Positions 1 through 12,504 of a stretch of 64,000 nucleotides of DNA are shown here, piece after piece. The stretch comes from Macrostomum hystrix (lineage: Eukaryota > Platyhelminthes > Macrostomidae). The position numbers and the translations under genes were made by a program. Position 1 is the stretch's first letter. Every line of letters starts with the position of its first letter. The notes below the pieces were generated by a model that saw only the letters and a program-made list of their open reading frames with translations, did not search any database and was not told the DNA's origin. The stretch is from positions 386,501 through 450,500 of the forward strand of contig CATNEN010000034.1 of the NCBI GenBank assembly GCA_950097015.1, in the 5' to 3' direction.

Positions 1-263
1 CAACCTGGCAAGAAGCCCGAGTCAGCGATTTTCCGCTCGGTGGCCCTATCTCTAGCTTGCGATTCCCAGCTCTTCAATTTGCTCAGACGAATCCGAGCCT
101 ATTTGGCCAGCCGCTGATAAGATGGATTTTTCTACTCGCTTATGGGATTTTACTAGCATTATTATCCCCTGCTATTCCTGCTAGAACTGAGACAAAAAGC
201 ATAGCGAGAATTGACTATTTCAGTCTTCGAACCAGAGCCAACCCCATTGGTTCTCAAATGTGC

Positions 264-499
264 TAAAAAGTGTGCTCACATCCCAGCTCAGTTTCTAAAA
301 GTGTGCTCACATCCCAGCTCAGTTTCTAAAAGTGTGCTCACATCCCAGCTCAGTTTCTAAAAGTGTGCTCACATCCCAGCTCAGTTTCTAAAAGTGTGCT
401 CACATCCCAGCTCAGTTTCTAAAAGTGTGCTCACATCCCAGCTCAGTTTCTAAAAGTGTGCTCACATCCCAGCTCAGTTTCTAAAAGTGTGCTCACATC
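264..499. repeat. 31-bp minisatellite
   Basis: About seven near-perfect copies of a 31-bp unit containing AAAAGTGTGCTCACATCCC and then AGCTCAGTTTCT. It lies upstream of the first visible receptor exon, so probably in an intron of that gene. It runs directly into a related 43-bp array. Confidence 0.9.
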
Positions 500-828
500 C
501 CACCTATTAATCCCGCTCAGTTTCTAAAAGTGTGCCCAAATCCCACCTATTAATCCCGCTCAGTTTCTAAATGTGTGCTCAAATCCCACCTATTAATCCC
601 GCTCAGTTTCTAAAAGTGTGCTCAAATCCCACCTATTAATCCCGCTCAGTTTCTAAAAGTGTGCTCAAATCCCACCTATTAATCCCGCTCAGTTTCTAAA
701 AGTGTGCTCAAATCCCACCTATTAATCCCGCTCAGTTTCTAAAAGTGTGCTCAAATCCCACCTATTAATCCCCTCAGTTTCTAAAAGTGTGCTTAAATCC
801 CACCTATTAATCCCTCTCAGTTTCTAAA
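500..828. repeat. 43-bp minisatellite derived from the 31-bp unit
   Basis: About seven copies of a 43-bp unit. It keeps the TCAGTTTCTAAAAGTGTGCT core of the preceding array but contains an added ACCTATTAATCCCG segment. The last copies are degenerate, and the array ends about 30 bp before the splice acceptor of the first receptor exon. Confidence 0.9.
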
Positions 829-857
829 TATAACTGAATCGCACTAAATCTCTTCAG

Positions 858-2680
858 GTCGACCTTCGACATATTCAGCAGGCCAACACCACCGACTGGG
901 AGGTCGACTACGGCATCGATCTCGAGACCTTCTACGAGTCCACCGAGTGGGACGTGATGAGCGTACCCGCCAGACGCAACGAGAAGACCTACCCCTGCTG
1001 CCCCGAGCCCTACCCCGATATCACCTTCACCATCGTGCTGCGCCGCAAAACCCTGTTCTACACCGTCAACCTCATCATTCCCTGCGTGGCCATCAGCTTC
1101 CTGACCGTCATGGTGTTCTACCTGCCATCGGACAGCGGCGAGAAAATCACTCTGTGCATCTCCATCCTTCTGGCCCTGACTGTGTTCTTCCTGCTGCTGG
1201 CTGAGACAATTCCGCCAACATCTCTAGTTGTGCCGCTGATTGGCAAATACCTGCTGTTCACAATGATCTTGGTCACATTGTCCATCGTTGTTACCGTGGT
1301 TGTGCTCAATGTGCACTTCAGGGGTCCGAGCACTCACCGGATGGCGCCATGGGTGCGCAGACTGTTCCTGGAGTCGCTGCCGGAGCTGCTGCTGATGCGC
1401 CGGCCCGATATGCACGAGGTGGGCCGCCGGCAATGGAGCCCACCTGATTCCATTTCTTGTTTTCTAGCGATCATTGAGCCAGAAACGCATTTCCCCATCA
1501 CCAGCTGTAATATGGGTACCAACAGGGGGTCGGTGGCAGAGCGGTTAACGCGTTTGCCTCTCACACCACGGTCCCTAAGTTCGATTCCGCGGCGAGGCCA
1601 CATTCATTTGGGGCGCAGCCGCGGAGAGAAGGCTTGGGGGCTTGTCGTGCAATTTACGCAATTGAGGGCATACTTTCAAGCCACAGTGGCAGTTTTCAGT
1701 GCCTGACGATGAGAATACTCAGAACACGCCTGTGTCAGCGTATGTCTGTATACGGTATCTGTGTGCGCGTGTGCTCATGAATCAGTGGAATGGGCAGAAT
1801 TGCCTCCTCGCTGGCTGCGGGTCTAATGTTACCAAATGATGTACCACTGCCCACAGCCCTCCTTCAATTTTCTTATTATTATTTTTATGGGTACCAACAC
1901 AAGACATCCTGTTTTCCGCTCTCCCTACTATGAGTAGTTTCAAACTCGCACTTTCCTCAACCTGAGCATCATCTGCTTGTCTCCGCAGCGCCTGCAAGAC
2001 CTCGGTCGCGCCACACTAAATCGAGGCCGCGCCTCCATGCAATATCCACCGAATCAGCGGCAGCAGCAGCCGCTCCTTGAACAGTCAGAGCCGTCGGCGG
2101 CGTCACCGGGCACCGCCAGACACCGACGTCTCGCCAGGGATCTGGAGGCGCTTCTGATCAACTCGAGCTCGGCTGAGACTGCATCTTTGAGCAGTGCATG
2201 GCAGCAGCAGCAGCAGCAGCAGCGGTCGACTCAGCCGAGATTCAAGCGAGACGTGCGAGCCGCGCTAGATGGAGTCGAGTTCATCGCGCGGCATCTGAAA
2301 CAGGAAGACTTGGAAAAGAGTGTACGCTAGCTGGCCTTTTCAATAAGCGGCGTAAAAATCCTTTCTTTTAGTCTGAAATTCTCGTCAAAATGCCGCCTTC
2401 CAGATCAAAGAGGACTGGAAGTTTGTTGCCATGGTGCTCGACAGACTGTTTCTATGGATCTTTTCCATTGCGTGCATCCTAGGTGAGTTTGATGTGACCA
2501 GTCCAGACACGCGTAGAACACGATAACATCCTGGCTGTGTGAAAACCGAAACGGCACTTTCCCCTTACAGGCACCGTTGGCATAATTCTGCAAGCTCCAT
2601 CTCTGTACGATGGCAATCTGCCGATCGATTTGAAGAATTTGTCGCACCTCTCGGAGCAGGGCATACTTAACGACATCTGA
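858..2680 (+). CDS. Nicotinic acetylcholine receptor alpha-type subunit, 3' half
   Basis: Subunit of a pentameric acetylcholine-gated cation channel in the plasma membrane. Four exons are visible: 858-1418, 1989-2321, 2404-2482 and 2571-2680 (stop TGA). Their phases are consistent and encode 360 residues. The 5' exons (signal peptide, most of the ligand-binding domain, Cys-loop) lie outside the window. Exon 1 carries the end of the extracellular domain with the vicinal cysteine pair in [13 protein letters not shown], the mark of alpha-type subunits that contribute the principal agonist face. M1 follows ([10 protein letters not shown]), then M2 beginning [19 protein letters not shown] with the GEK motif of cation-selective channels, then M3. 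Exon 2 is a low-complexity cytoplasmic loop with seven consecutive glutamines. Exon 3 is the M4 region ([19 protein letters not shown]), and exon 4 the short C-terminus starting [14 protein letters not shown]. The two last introns are only 82 and 88 bp. Family assignment is secure. The exact subtype is not, because the extracellular part is missing. Confidence 0.95.
1530..1602 (+). repeat. tRNA-like sequence, probable SINE head, in a receptor intron
   Basis: The receptor intron 1419-1988 contains a box A-like motif (TGGCAGAGCGGTTAACGCG) followed at normal spacing by a box B-like motif (GTTCGATTCC). This is the internal pol III promoter of a tRNA of Leu/Ser appearance. The T-stem does not pair properly, so this is not a working tRNA. 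A tRNA-derived SINE or tRNA pseudogene is the best reading. No A-rich tail or target-site duplication was identified. Confidence 0.45.
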
Positions 2681-2869
2681 GGCATTGGCAACCAAAAACT
2701 GCGCCTTTCCGTCGATATTTTCTAACCAAACAGTTTTTGCAGGTAAATCGCGTCCCTAGGCTACTACTAGTATGAGTAGCTTGTAGCATCCACTGCGGTA
2801 CAAAAATGTATTGCTCGATTCATTACTGTCTGATCCCCATTCACCATATCTGATGCCATTTCTTTCGCT
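2681..2869. other. 3' flank of the receptor gene
   Basis: Unique sequence after the receptor stop codon. No AATAAA occurs here. The first candidates are ATTAAA near 3710 and AATAAA near 3826, which would place a minisatellite inside the 3'UTR. The polyadenylation site is not settled. Confidence 0.3.
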
Positions 2870-3625
2870 CTGATACCCTTTGACTCTCTCTGATCCCATC
2901 TCAGTCTCTCTGATCCCTTCTCAGTCTCTCTGATCCCTTCTCAGTCTCTCTGATCCCATCTCAGCCTCTCTGATCCCTTCTCAGTCTCTCTGATCCCTTC
3001 TCAGTCTCTCTGATCCCTTCTCAGTCTCTCTGATCCCTTCTCAGTCTCTCTGATCCCTTCTCAGCCTCTCTGATCCCTTCTCAGTCTCTCTGATCCCATC
3101 TCAGTCTCTCTGAGTCCCTTCTCAGTCTCTCTGATCCCTTCTCAGTCTCTCTGATCCCTTCTCAGTCTCTCTGATCCCTTCTCAGTCTCTCTGATCCCAT
3201 CTCAGTCTCTCTGATCCCTTCTCAGTCTCTCTGAGTCCCATCTCAGTCTCTCTGATCCCTTCTCAGTCTCTCTGATCCTTCTCAGTCTATCTGATATCTT
3301 CTCACTCTCTCTGGTCCCTTCTCAGTCTTTATGATCCCTTCTCAGTCTCTCTGATCCCTTCTCAGTCTCTTTGATCCCATCTCAGTCTCTCTGATCCCTT
3401 CTCAGTCTCTCTGATCTCTTCTCACTCTGTCTGATCCCATCTCAGTCTCTCTGATCCCTTCTCACTCTGTCTGATCCCATCTCAGTCTCTCTGATCCCTT
3501 CTCAGTCTCTCTGATCCCATCTCAGTCTCTCTGATCCCTTCTCAGTCTCTCTGATCTCATCTCAGTCTCTCTGATCCCATCTCAGTCTCTCTGATCCCTT
3601 CTCAGTCTTTATAATCTCCTTTCAC
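2870..3625. repeat. 20-bp minisatellite
   Basis: About 37 copies of a unit TCTCTGATCCCTTCTCAGTC, with common CCCATC variants and a few single-base insertions (for example GAGTCCC near 3113 and 3233). It lies just downstream of the receptor coding region. Confidence 0.95.
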
Positions 3626-3837
3626 CCAAAATGACCAATATTCAATCTCTTTATTCCATAATACTCCCTCTGATTTTGTTAATTATTTCGTACTAGTAAG
3701 CAAAATCTCATTAAAGCTGAATAGCACACTCGATTCCAACTGCTGAAAGCACTTTTTTCATTCTTAAAATATACTGCGGAACACATAATGTGTCTCATTG
3801 TTTATAAACAATTTCCGTTTAGCTCAATAAATCTTAC
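3626..3837. other. AT-rich spacer between two arrays
   Basis: About 210 bp of unique AT-rich sequence with ATTAAA near 3710 and AATAAA near 3826 on the plus strand. Either could be a polyadenylation signal of the receptor gene. No coding potential is seen. Confidence 0.4.
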
Positions 3838-6800
3838 TTTAGATTCGGTACAAATCTCATAGTAGATTCAATACAAATCTCATAGGAGATTCAGCACAAA
3901 TCTCATAGTAGATTCAGCACAAATCTCACGGTAGATTCAACACAAATCTCACAGTTGATTCAGCACAAATCTCACAGTAGATTCAGCACAAATCTCACAG
4001 TAGATTCAACACAAATCTCACAGTAGATTCAACACAAATCTCACAGTAGATTCAACACAAATCTCACAGTAGATTCAGCACAAATCTCACAGTAGATTCA
4101 GCACAAATCCCATAGTAGATTCAGCACAAATCTCACAGTAGATTCAGCACAAATCTCACAGTAGATTCAGCACAAATCTCACAGTAGATTCAGCACAAAT
4201 CCCATAGTAGATTCAGCACAAATCTCACAGTAGATTCAACACAAATCTCACAGTAGATTCAACACAAATCTCACAGTAGATTCAGTACAAATCTCACAGT
4301 AGATTCAGCACAAATCCCATAGTAGATTCAGCACAAATCTCACAGTAGATTCAGCACAAATCCCATAGTAGATTCAGCACAAATCTCAAAGTAGATTCAG
4401 CACAAATCCCATAGTAGATTCAACACAAATCTCACAGTAGATTCAGCACAAATCCCACAGTAGATTCAGCACAAATCTCACAGTAGATTCAGCACAAATC
4501 CCATAGTAGATTCAGCACAAATCTCAAAGTAGATTCAGCACAAATCCCATAGTAGATTCAGCACAAATCTCAAAGTAGATTCAGCACAAATCTCATAGCA
4601 GATTCAACACAAATCTCACAGTAGATTCAGCACAAATCTCACAGTAGATTCAGCACAAATCCCATAGTAGATTCAGCACAAATCTCAAAGTAGATTCAGC
4701 ACAAATCCCATAGTAGATTCAGCACAAATCCCATAGTAGATTCAACACAAATCTCAAAGTAGATTCAGCACAAATCTCATAGCAGATTCAACACAAATCT
4801 CACAGTAGATTCAGCACAAATCTCACAGTAGATTCAGCACAAATCTCACAGTAGATTCAGCACAAATCCCATAGTAGATTCAGCACAAATCTCAAAGTAG
4901 ATTCAGCACAAATCCCATAGTAGATTCAGCACAAATCTCAAAGTAGATTCAGCACAAATCTCATAGCAGATTCAACACAAATCTCACAGTAGATTCAGCA
5001 CAAATCTCACAGTAGATTCAGCACAAATCTCACAGTAGATTCAGCACAAATCTCACAGTAGATTCAGCACAAATCTCACAGTAGATTCAACACAAATCCC
5101 ACAGTAGATTCAGCACAAATCCCACAGTAGATTCAGCACAAATCCCACAGTAGATTCAGCACAAATCTCACAGTAGATTCAACACAAATCCCATAGTAGA
5201 TTCAGCACAAATCCCACAGTAGATTCAACACAAATCTCACAGTAGATTCAACACAAATCCCACAGTAGATTCAGCACAAATCCCATAGTAGATTCAGCAC
5301 AAATCTCAAAGTAGATTCAGCACAAATCCCATAGTAGATTCAGCACAAATCTCAAAGTAGATTCAGCACAAATCTCATAGCAGATTCAACACAAATCTCA
5401 CAGTAGATTCAGCACAAATCTCACAGTAGATTCAGCACAAATCTCACAGTAGATTCAGCACAAATCTCACAGTAGATTCAGCACAAATCAGCACAAATCC
5501 CATAGTAGATTCAGCACAAATCTCAAAGTAGATTCAGCACAAATCTCATAGCAGATTCAACACAAATCTCACAGTAGATTCAGCACAAATCTCACAGTAG
5601 ATTCAGCACAAATCTCACAGTAGATTCAGCACAAATCTCACAGTAGATTCAGCACAAATCCCACAGTAGATTCAGCACAAATCCCACAGTAGATTCAGCA
5701 CAAATCCCATAGTAGATTCAGCACAAATCCCATAGTAGATTCAGCACAAATCCCACAGTAGATTCAGCACAAATCTCAAAGTAGATTCAGCACAAATCTC
5801 AAAGTAGATTCAGCACAAATCCCACAGTAGATTCAGCACAAATCCCATAGTAGATTCAGCACAAATCTCAAAGTAGATTCAGCACAAATCCCATAGTAGA
5901 TTCAGCACAAATCTCAAAGTAGATTCAGCACAAATCTCATAGCAGATTCAACACAAATCTCACAGTAGATTCAGCACAAATCTCACAGTAGATTCAGCAC
6001 AAATCTCACAGTAGATTCAGCACAAATCTCACAGTAGATTCAGCACAAATCCCATAGTAGATTCAGCACAAATCCCACAGTAGATTCAGCACAAATCCCA
6101 CAGTAGATTCAGCACAAATCCCATAGTAGATTCAGCACAAATCCCACAGTAGATTCAGCACAAATCCCACAGTAGATTCAGCACAAATCCCACAGTAGAT
6201 TCAGCACAAATCTCACAGTAGATTCAACACAAATCCCATAGTAGATTCAGCACAAATCCCACAAATCTCACAGTAGATTCAACACAAATCTCACAGTAGA
6301 TTCAGCACAAATCTCATAGTAGATTCAGCACAAATCTCACAGTAGATTCAGCACAAATCTCAAAGTAGATTCAGCACTAATCCCATAGTAGATTCAGCAC
6401 AAATCTCAAAGTAGATTCAGCACAAATCTCATAGCAGATTCAACACAAATCTCACAGTAGATTCAGCACAAATCCCATAGTAGATTCAGCACAAATCTCA
6501 AAGTAGATTCAGCACAAATCCCATAGTAGATTCAGCACAAATCTCAAAGTAGATTCAGCACAAATCCCATAGTAGATTCAACACAAATCTCACAGTAGAT
6601 TCAGCACAAATCTCACAGTAGATTCAGCACAAATCTCACAGTAGATTCAGCACAAATCTCACAGTAGATTCAGCACAAATCTCACAGTAGATTCAACACA
6701 AATCCCACAGTAGATTCAGCACAAATCCCACAGTAGATTCAGCACAAATCTCAAAGTAGATTCAGCACAAATCCCATAGTAGATTCAGCACAAATCTCAA

Positions 6801-9800
6801 AGTAGATTCAGCACAAATCTCATAGCAGATTCAACACAAATCTCACAGTAGATTCAGCACAAATCTCACAGTAGATTCAGCACAAATCTCACAGTAGATT
6901 CAGCACAAATCTCACAGTAGATTCAACACAAATCCCACAGTAGATTCAACACAAATCTCAAAGTAGATTCAACACAAATCCCATAGTAGATTCAGCACAA
7001 ATCTCACAGTAGATTCAACACAAATCCCATAGTAGATTCAACACAAATCCCATAGTAGATTCAACACAAATCCCACAGTAGATTCAACAGAAATCTCACA
7101 GTAGATTCAGCACAAATCTCACAGTAGATTCAGCACAAATCTCACAGTAGATTCAGCACAAATCTCACAGTAGATTCAGCACAAATCTCACAGTAGATTC
7201 AGCACAAATCTCACAGTAGATTCAGCACAAATCTCACAGTAGATTCAGCACAAATCTCACAGTAGATTCAGCACAAATCTCACAGTAGATTCAGCACAAA
7301 TCTCACAGTAGATTCAGCACAAATCTCACAGTAGATTCAGCACAAATCTCACAGTAGATTCAGCACAAATCTCACAGTAGATTCAGCACAAATCTCACAG
7401 TAGATTCAACACAAATCTCACAGTAGATTCAGCACAAATCTCATAGTAGATTCAGCACAAATCTCACAGTAGATTCAACAGAAATCTCACAGTAGATTCA
7501 GCACAAATCTCAAAGTAGATTCAGCACTAATCCCATAGTAGATTCAACACAAATCTCACAGTAGATTCAGCACAAATCTCATAGTAGATTCAGCACAAAT
7601 CTCACAGTAGATTCAACAGAAATCTCACAGTAGATTCAGCACAAATCTCAAAGTAGATTCAGCACTAATCCCATAGTAGATTCAGCACAAATCTCACAGT
7701 AGATTCAGCACAAATCCCATAGTAGATTCAGCACAAATCTCAAAGTAGATTCAGCACAAATCCCACAGTAGATTCAACAGAAATCTCACAGTAGATTCAG
7801 CACAAATCTCACAGTAGATTCAGCACAAATCTCACAGTAGATTCAGCACAAATCTCACAGTAGATTCAGCACAAATCCCATAGTAGATTCAGCACAAATC
7901 TCAAAGTAGATTCAGCACAAATCCCATAGTAGATTCAGCACAAATCTCAAAGTAGATTCAGCACAAATCTCATAGCAGATTCAACACAAATCTCACAGTA
8001 GATTCAGCACAATCTCACAGTAGATTCAGCACAAATCTCACAGTAGATTCAGCACAAATCTCACAGTAGATTCAGCACAAATCTCACAGTAGATTCAACA
8101 CAAATCCCACAGTAGATTCAGCACAAATCCCACAGTAGATTCAGCACAAATCCCACAGTAGATTCAGCACAAATCTCACAGTAGATTCAACACAAATCCA
8201 TAGTAGATTCAGCACAAATCCCACAGTAGATTCAACACAAATCTCACAGTAGATTCAACACAAATCCCACAGTAGATTCAGCACAAATCCCATAGTAGAT
8301 TCAGCACAAATCTCAAAGTAGATTCAGCACAAATCTCATAGCAGATTCAACACAAATCTCACAGTAGATTCAGCACAAATCTCACAGTAGATTCAGCACA
8401 AATCCCATAGTAGATTCAGCACAAATCTCAAAGTAGATTCAGCACAAATCCCATAGTAGATTCAGCACAAATCTCAAAGTAGATTCAGCACAAATCTCAT
8501 AGCAGATTCAACACAAATCTCACAGTAGATTCAGCACAAATCTCACAGTAGATTCAGCACAAATCTCACAGTAGATTCAGCACAAATCTCACAGTAGATT
8601 CAGCACAAATCAGCACAAATCCCATAGTAGATTCAGCACAAATCTCAAAGTAGATTCAGCACAAATCTCATAGCAGATTCAACACAAATCTCACAGTAGA
8701 TTCAGCACAAATCTCACAGTAGATTCAGCACAAATCTCACAGTAGATTCAGCACAAATCTCACAGTAGATTCAACACAAATCCCACAGTAGATTCAACAC
8801 AAATCTCAAAGTAGATTCAACACAAATCCCATAGTAGATTCAGCACAAATCTCACAGTAGATTCAACACAAATCCCATAGTAGATTCAACACAAATCCCA
8901 TAGTAGATTCAACACAAATCCCACAGTAGATTCAACAGAAATCTCACAGTAGATTCAGCACAAATCTCACAGTAGATTCAGCACAAATCTCACAGTAGAT
9001 TCAGCACAAATCTCACAGTAGATTCAGCACAAATCTCACAGTAGATTCAACACAAATCCCACAGTAGATTCAGCACAAATCTCACAGTAGATTCAGCACA
9101 AATCTCACAGTAGATTCAGCACAAATCTCACAGTAGATTCAACACAAATCCCATAGTAGATTCAAGCACAAATCTCATAGTAGATTCAACACAAATCTCA
9201 CAGTAGATTCAACACAAATCTCACAGTAGATTCAGCACAAATCTCACAGTAGATTCAAGCACAAATCTCACAGTAGATTCAGCACAAATCTCACAGTAGA
9301 TTCAGCACAAATCTCACAGTAGATTCAACACAAATCCCACAGTAGATTCAGCACAAATCTCATAGTAGATTCAGCACAAATCTCACAGTAGATTCAGCAC
9401 AAATCTCACAGTAGATTCAGCACAAATCTCACAGTAGATTCAGCACAAATCTCACAGTAGATTCAGCACAAATCTCACAGTAGATTCAGCACAAATCTCA
9501 CAGTAGATTCAGCACAAATCCCATAGTAGATTCAGCACAAATCTCACAGTAGATTCAGCACAAATCCCACAGTAGATTCAGCACAAATCCCACAGTAGAT
9601 TCAGCACAAATCTCACAGTAGATTCAACACAAATCCCATAGTAGATTCAGCACAAATCCCACAAATCTCACAGTAGATTCAACACAAATCTCACAGTAGA
9701 TTCAGCACAAATCTCATAGTAGATTCAGCACAAATCTCACAGTAGATTCAGCACAAATCTCAAAGTAGATTCAACACAAATCCCATAGTAGATTCAACAC

Positions 9801-11830
9801 AAATCCCATAGTAGATTCAACACAAATCCCATAGTAGATTCAACACAAATCCCACAGTAGATTCAACACAAATCTCACAGTAGATTCAGCACAAATCTCA
9901 CAGTAGATTCAGCACAAATCTCACAGTAGATTCAGCACAAATCTCACAGTAGATTCAGCACAAATCTCACAGTAGATTCAACACAAATCCCACAGTAGAT
10001 TCAGCACAAATCCCACAGTAGATTCAGCACTAATCCCATAGTAGATTCAGCACAAATCTCAAAGTAGATTCAGCACAAATCTCATAGCAGATTCAACACA
10101 AATCTCACAGTAGATTCAGCACAAATCCCATAGTAGATTCAGCACAAATCTCAAAGTAGATTCAGCACAAATCCCATAGTAGATTCAGCACAAATCTCAA
10201 AGTAGATTCAGCACAAATCTCACAGTAGATTCAGCACAAATCCCATAGTAGATTCAGCACAAATCTCACAGTAGATTCAGCACAAATCTCACAGTAGATT
10301 CAGCACAAATCTCACAGTAGATTCAGCACAAATCTCACAGTAGATTCAGCACAAATCCCATAGTAGATTCAGCACAAATCTCACAGTAGATTCAGCACAA
10401 ATCTCACAGTAGATTCAGCACAAATCCCATAGTAGATTCAGCACAAATCTCAAAGTAGATTCAGCACAAATCCCATAGTAGATTCAGCACAAATCTCACA
10501 GTAGATTCAGCACAAATCTCACAGTAGATTCAGCACAAATCTCACAGTAGATTCAGCACAAATCTCACAGTAGATTCAGCACAAATCTCACAGTAGATTC
10601 AACACAAATCCCACAGTAGATTCAACACAAATCCCACAGTAGATTCAACACAAATCTCAAAGTAGATTCAACACAAATCTCACAGTAGATTCAGCACAAA
10701 TCTCACAGTAGATTCAGCACAAATCTCACAGTAGATTCAACACAAATCCCACAGTAGATTCAGCACAAATCCCACAGTAGATTCAGCACAAATCTCACAG
10801 TAGATTCAGCACAAATCTCACAGTAGATTCAGCACAAATCTCACAGTAGATTCAGCACAAATCTCACAGTAGATTCAGCACAAATCTCACAGTAGATTCA
10901 GCACAAATCTCACAGTAGATTCAGCACAAATCCCATAGTAGATTCAGCACAAATCTCAAAGTAGATTCAGCACAAATCTCACAGTAGATTCAGCACAAAT
11001 CCCATAGTAGATTCAGCACAAATCTCACAGTAGATTCAGCACAAATCTCACAGTAGATTCAGCACAAATCTCACAGTAGATTCAGCACAAATCTCACAGT
11101 AGATTCAGCACAAATCCCATAGTAGATTCAGCACAAATCTCACAGTAGATTCAGCACAAATCTCACAGTAGATTCAGCACAAATCTCACAGTAGATTCAG
11201 CACAAATCTCACAGTAGATTCAACACAAATCCCACAGTAGATTCAACACAAATCTCAAAGTAGATTCAACACAAATCCCATAGTAGATTCAGCACAAATC
11301 TCACAGTAGATTCAACACAAATCCCATAGTAGATTCAACACAAATCCCATAGTAGATTCAACACAAATCTCACAGTAGATTCAGCACAAATCCCATAGTA
11401 GATTCAGCACAAATCTCACAGTAGATTCAGCACAAATCTCACAGTAGATTCAACACAAATCCCACAGTAGATTCAACAGAAATCTCACAGTAGATTCAGC
11501 ACAAATCTCAAAGTAGATTCAGCAGAAATCTCACAGTAGATTCAGCACAAATCTCATAGTAGATTCAGCACAAATCTCACAGTAGATTCAACACAAATCT
11601 CACAGTAGATTCAGCACAAATCTCACAGTAGATTCAGCAGAAATCTCACAGTAGATTCAGCACAAATCTCATAGTAGATTCAGCACAAATCTCACAGTAG
11701 ATTCAACAGAAATCTCACAGTAGATTCAGCACAAATCTCAAAGTAGATTCAGCACAAATCCCACAGTAGATTCAGCACAAATCTCATAGTAGATTCAGCA
11801 CAAATCTCAAAGTAGATTCAGCACAAATCT
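3838..11830. repeat. 8-kb satellite-like array of a 23-bp unit
   Basis: Continuous array of roughly 345 copies of a 23-bp unit (core GTAGATTCAGCACAAATCTC then ACA). Few variant types recur in ordered runs: CTCACA, CCCATA, CCCACA, CTCAAA, CTCATAGC, and CAACAC for CAGCAC. Rare irregular units recur at long distance. The doubled CAGCACAAAT occurs at 5479 and 8601 (offset 3,122 bp), and a truncated CCCACAAATCTC unit near 6258 and 9658 (offset 3,400 bp). Large segments were therefore duplicated within the array. No open frame runs through it, since 23 is not a multiple of three. Confidence 0.97.
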
Positions 11831-12504
11831 ATTCTTTGATTACCAAATCTCGTCATGAATTCCGACTATAAACTCAGATGAGCGACCCTGCACGGAATCG
11901 ACTATCCTTTGAGTCAAATTATGTTTTATTCTACTCACAAATTATTCCATTTAGGCGCATCGTGTTCAGCATAACAACAAAAAACGACTGCGTGAGGATG
12001 TGCCTACTGAGCCAAAGCGATAATGAGGCGTGCTATACTTCGTCCCATTCTGTCGTGTTCTCTCATTGAGCAAAATGTTGGACAATGCTTTAGTTATGAC
12101 TCATTTGTCCAGCAAACTAAGATACTAATGCAGACATTGTACAGAAGATGCGAACCAAGGACCGACTTTGTTGCGATTCTTTTTTTTTGTTCGAATCCCG
12201 GAGACATGGATCATCGTCACCTGCTGCTTGGAGCAGTGACAGCTCAGTGCAATAACTTCCTATTTAATATTACGCAATCACTGTCTGTTTTGTGGGGCCG
12301 TTACTTTTATCCTTGCCAAATCGTAAAGACACCCTCCCTAATTGGTCCTATTTGCGGACCGAACACGAAACACCCCCAAGGGAGTTTTCACTAGCCAAAA
12401 ATATTAATCACTTCCACAGATTTTTTGTTCAAATCCGCATTCGTTATTCGGCGTGAGCTGAGGAAGTTTATCATGTCCTGAAGCATTTGTTATGAAGTCG
12501 AGAT
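11831..12504. other. Unique spacer, no gene called
   Basis: Unique AT-rich sequence. On the plus strand, after a possible acceptor at 11954, a short frame reads RIVFSITTKNDCVRMCLLSQ and continues to a stop near 12067. Its cysteine spacing vaguely recalls a PAN/apple domain, but there is no partner exon. A box B-like GTTCGAATCCC lies near 12189. I do not call a gene here. Confidence 0.4.

Noticed and set aside
57-266. 69-codon ORF at the left edge
   Set aside because: It lies in the presumed receptor intron, has no domain and runs into a minisatellite.
3838-11830. Possible CRISPR array (regular short repeats)
   Set aside because: The units are contiguous with no unique spacers, and the context is a eukaryotic genome. 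It is a satellite.
11955-12070. Cysteine-containing frame resembling a PAN/apple domain
   Set aside because: It is too short, lacks the full cysteine and aromatic pattern, and has no partner exon or donor.
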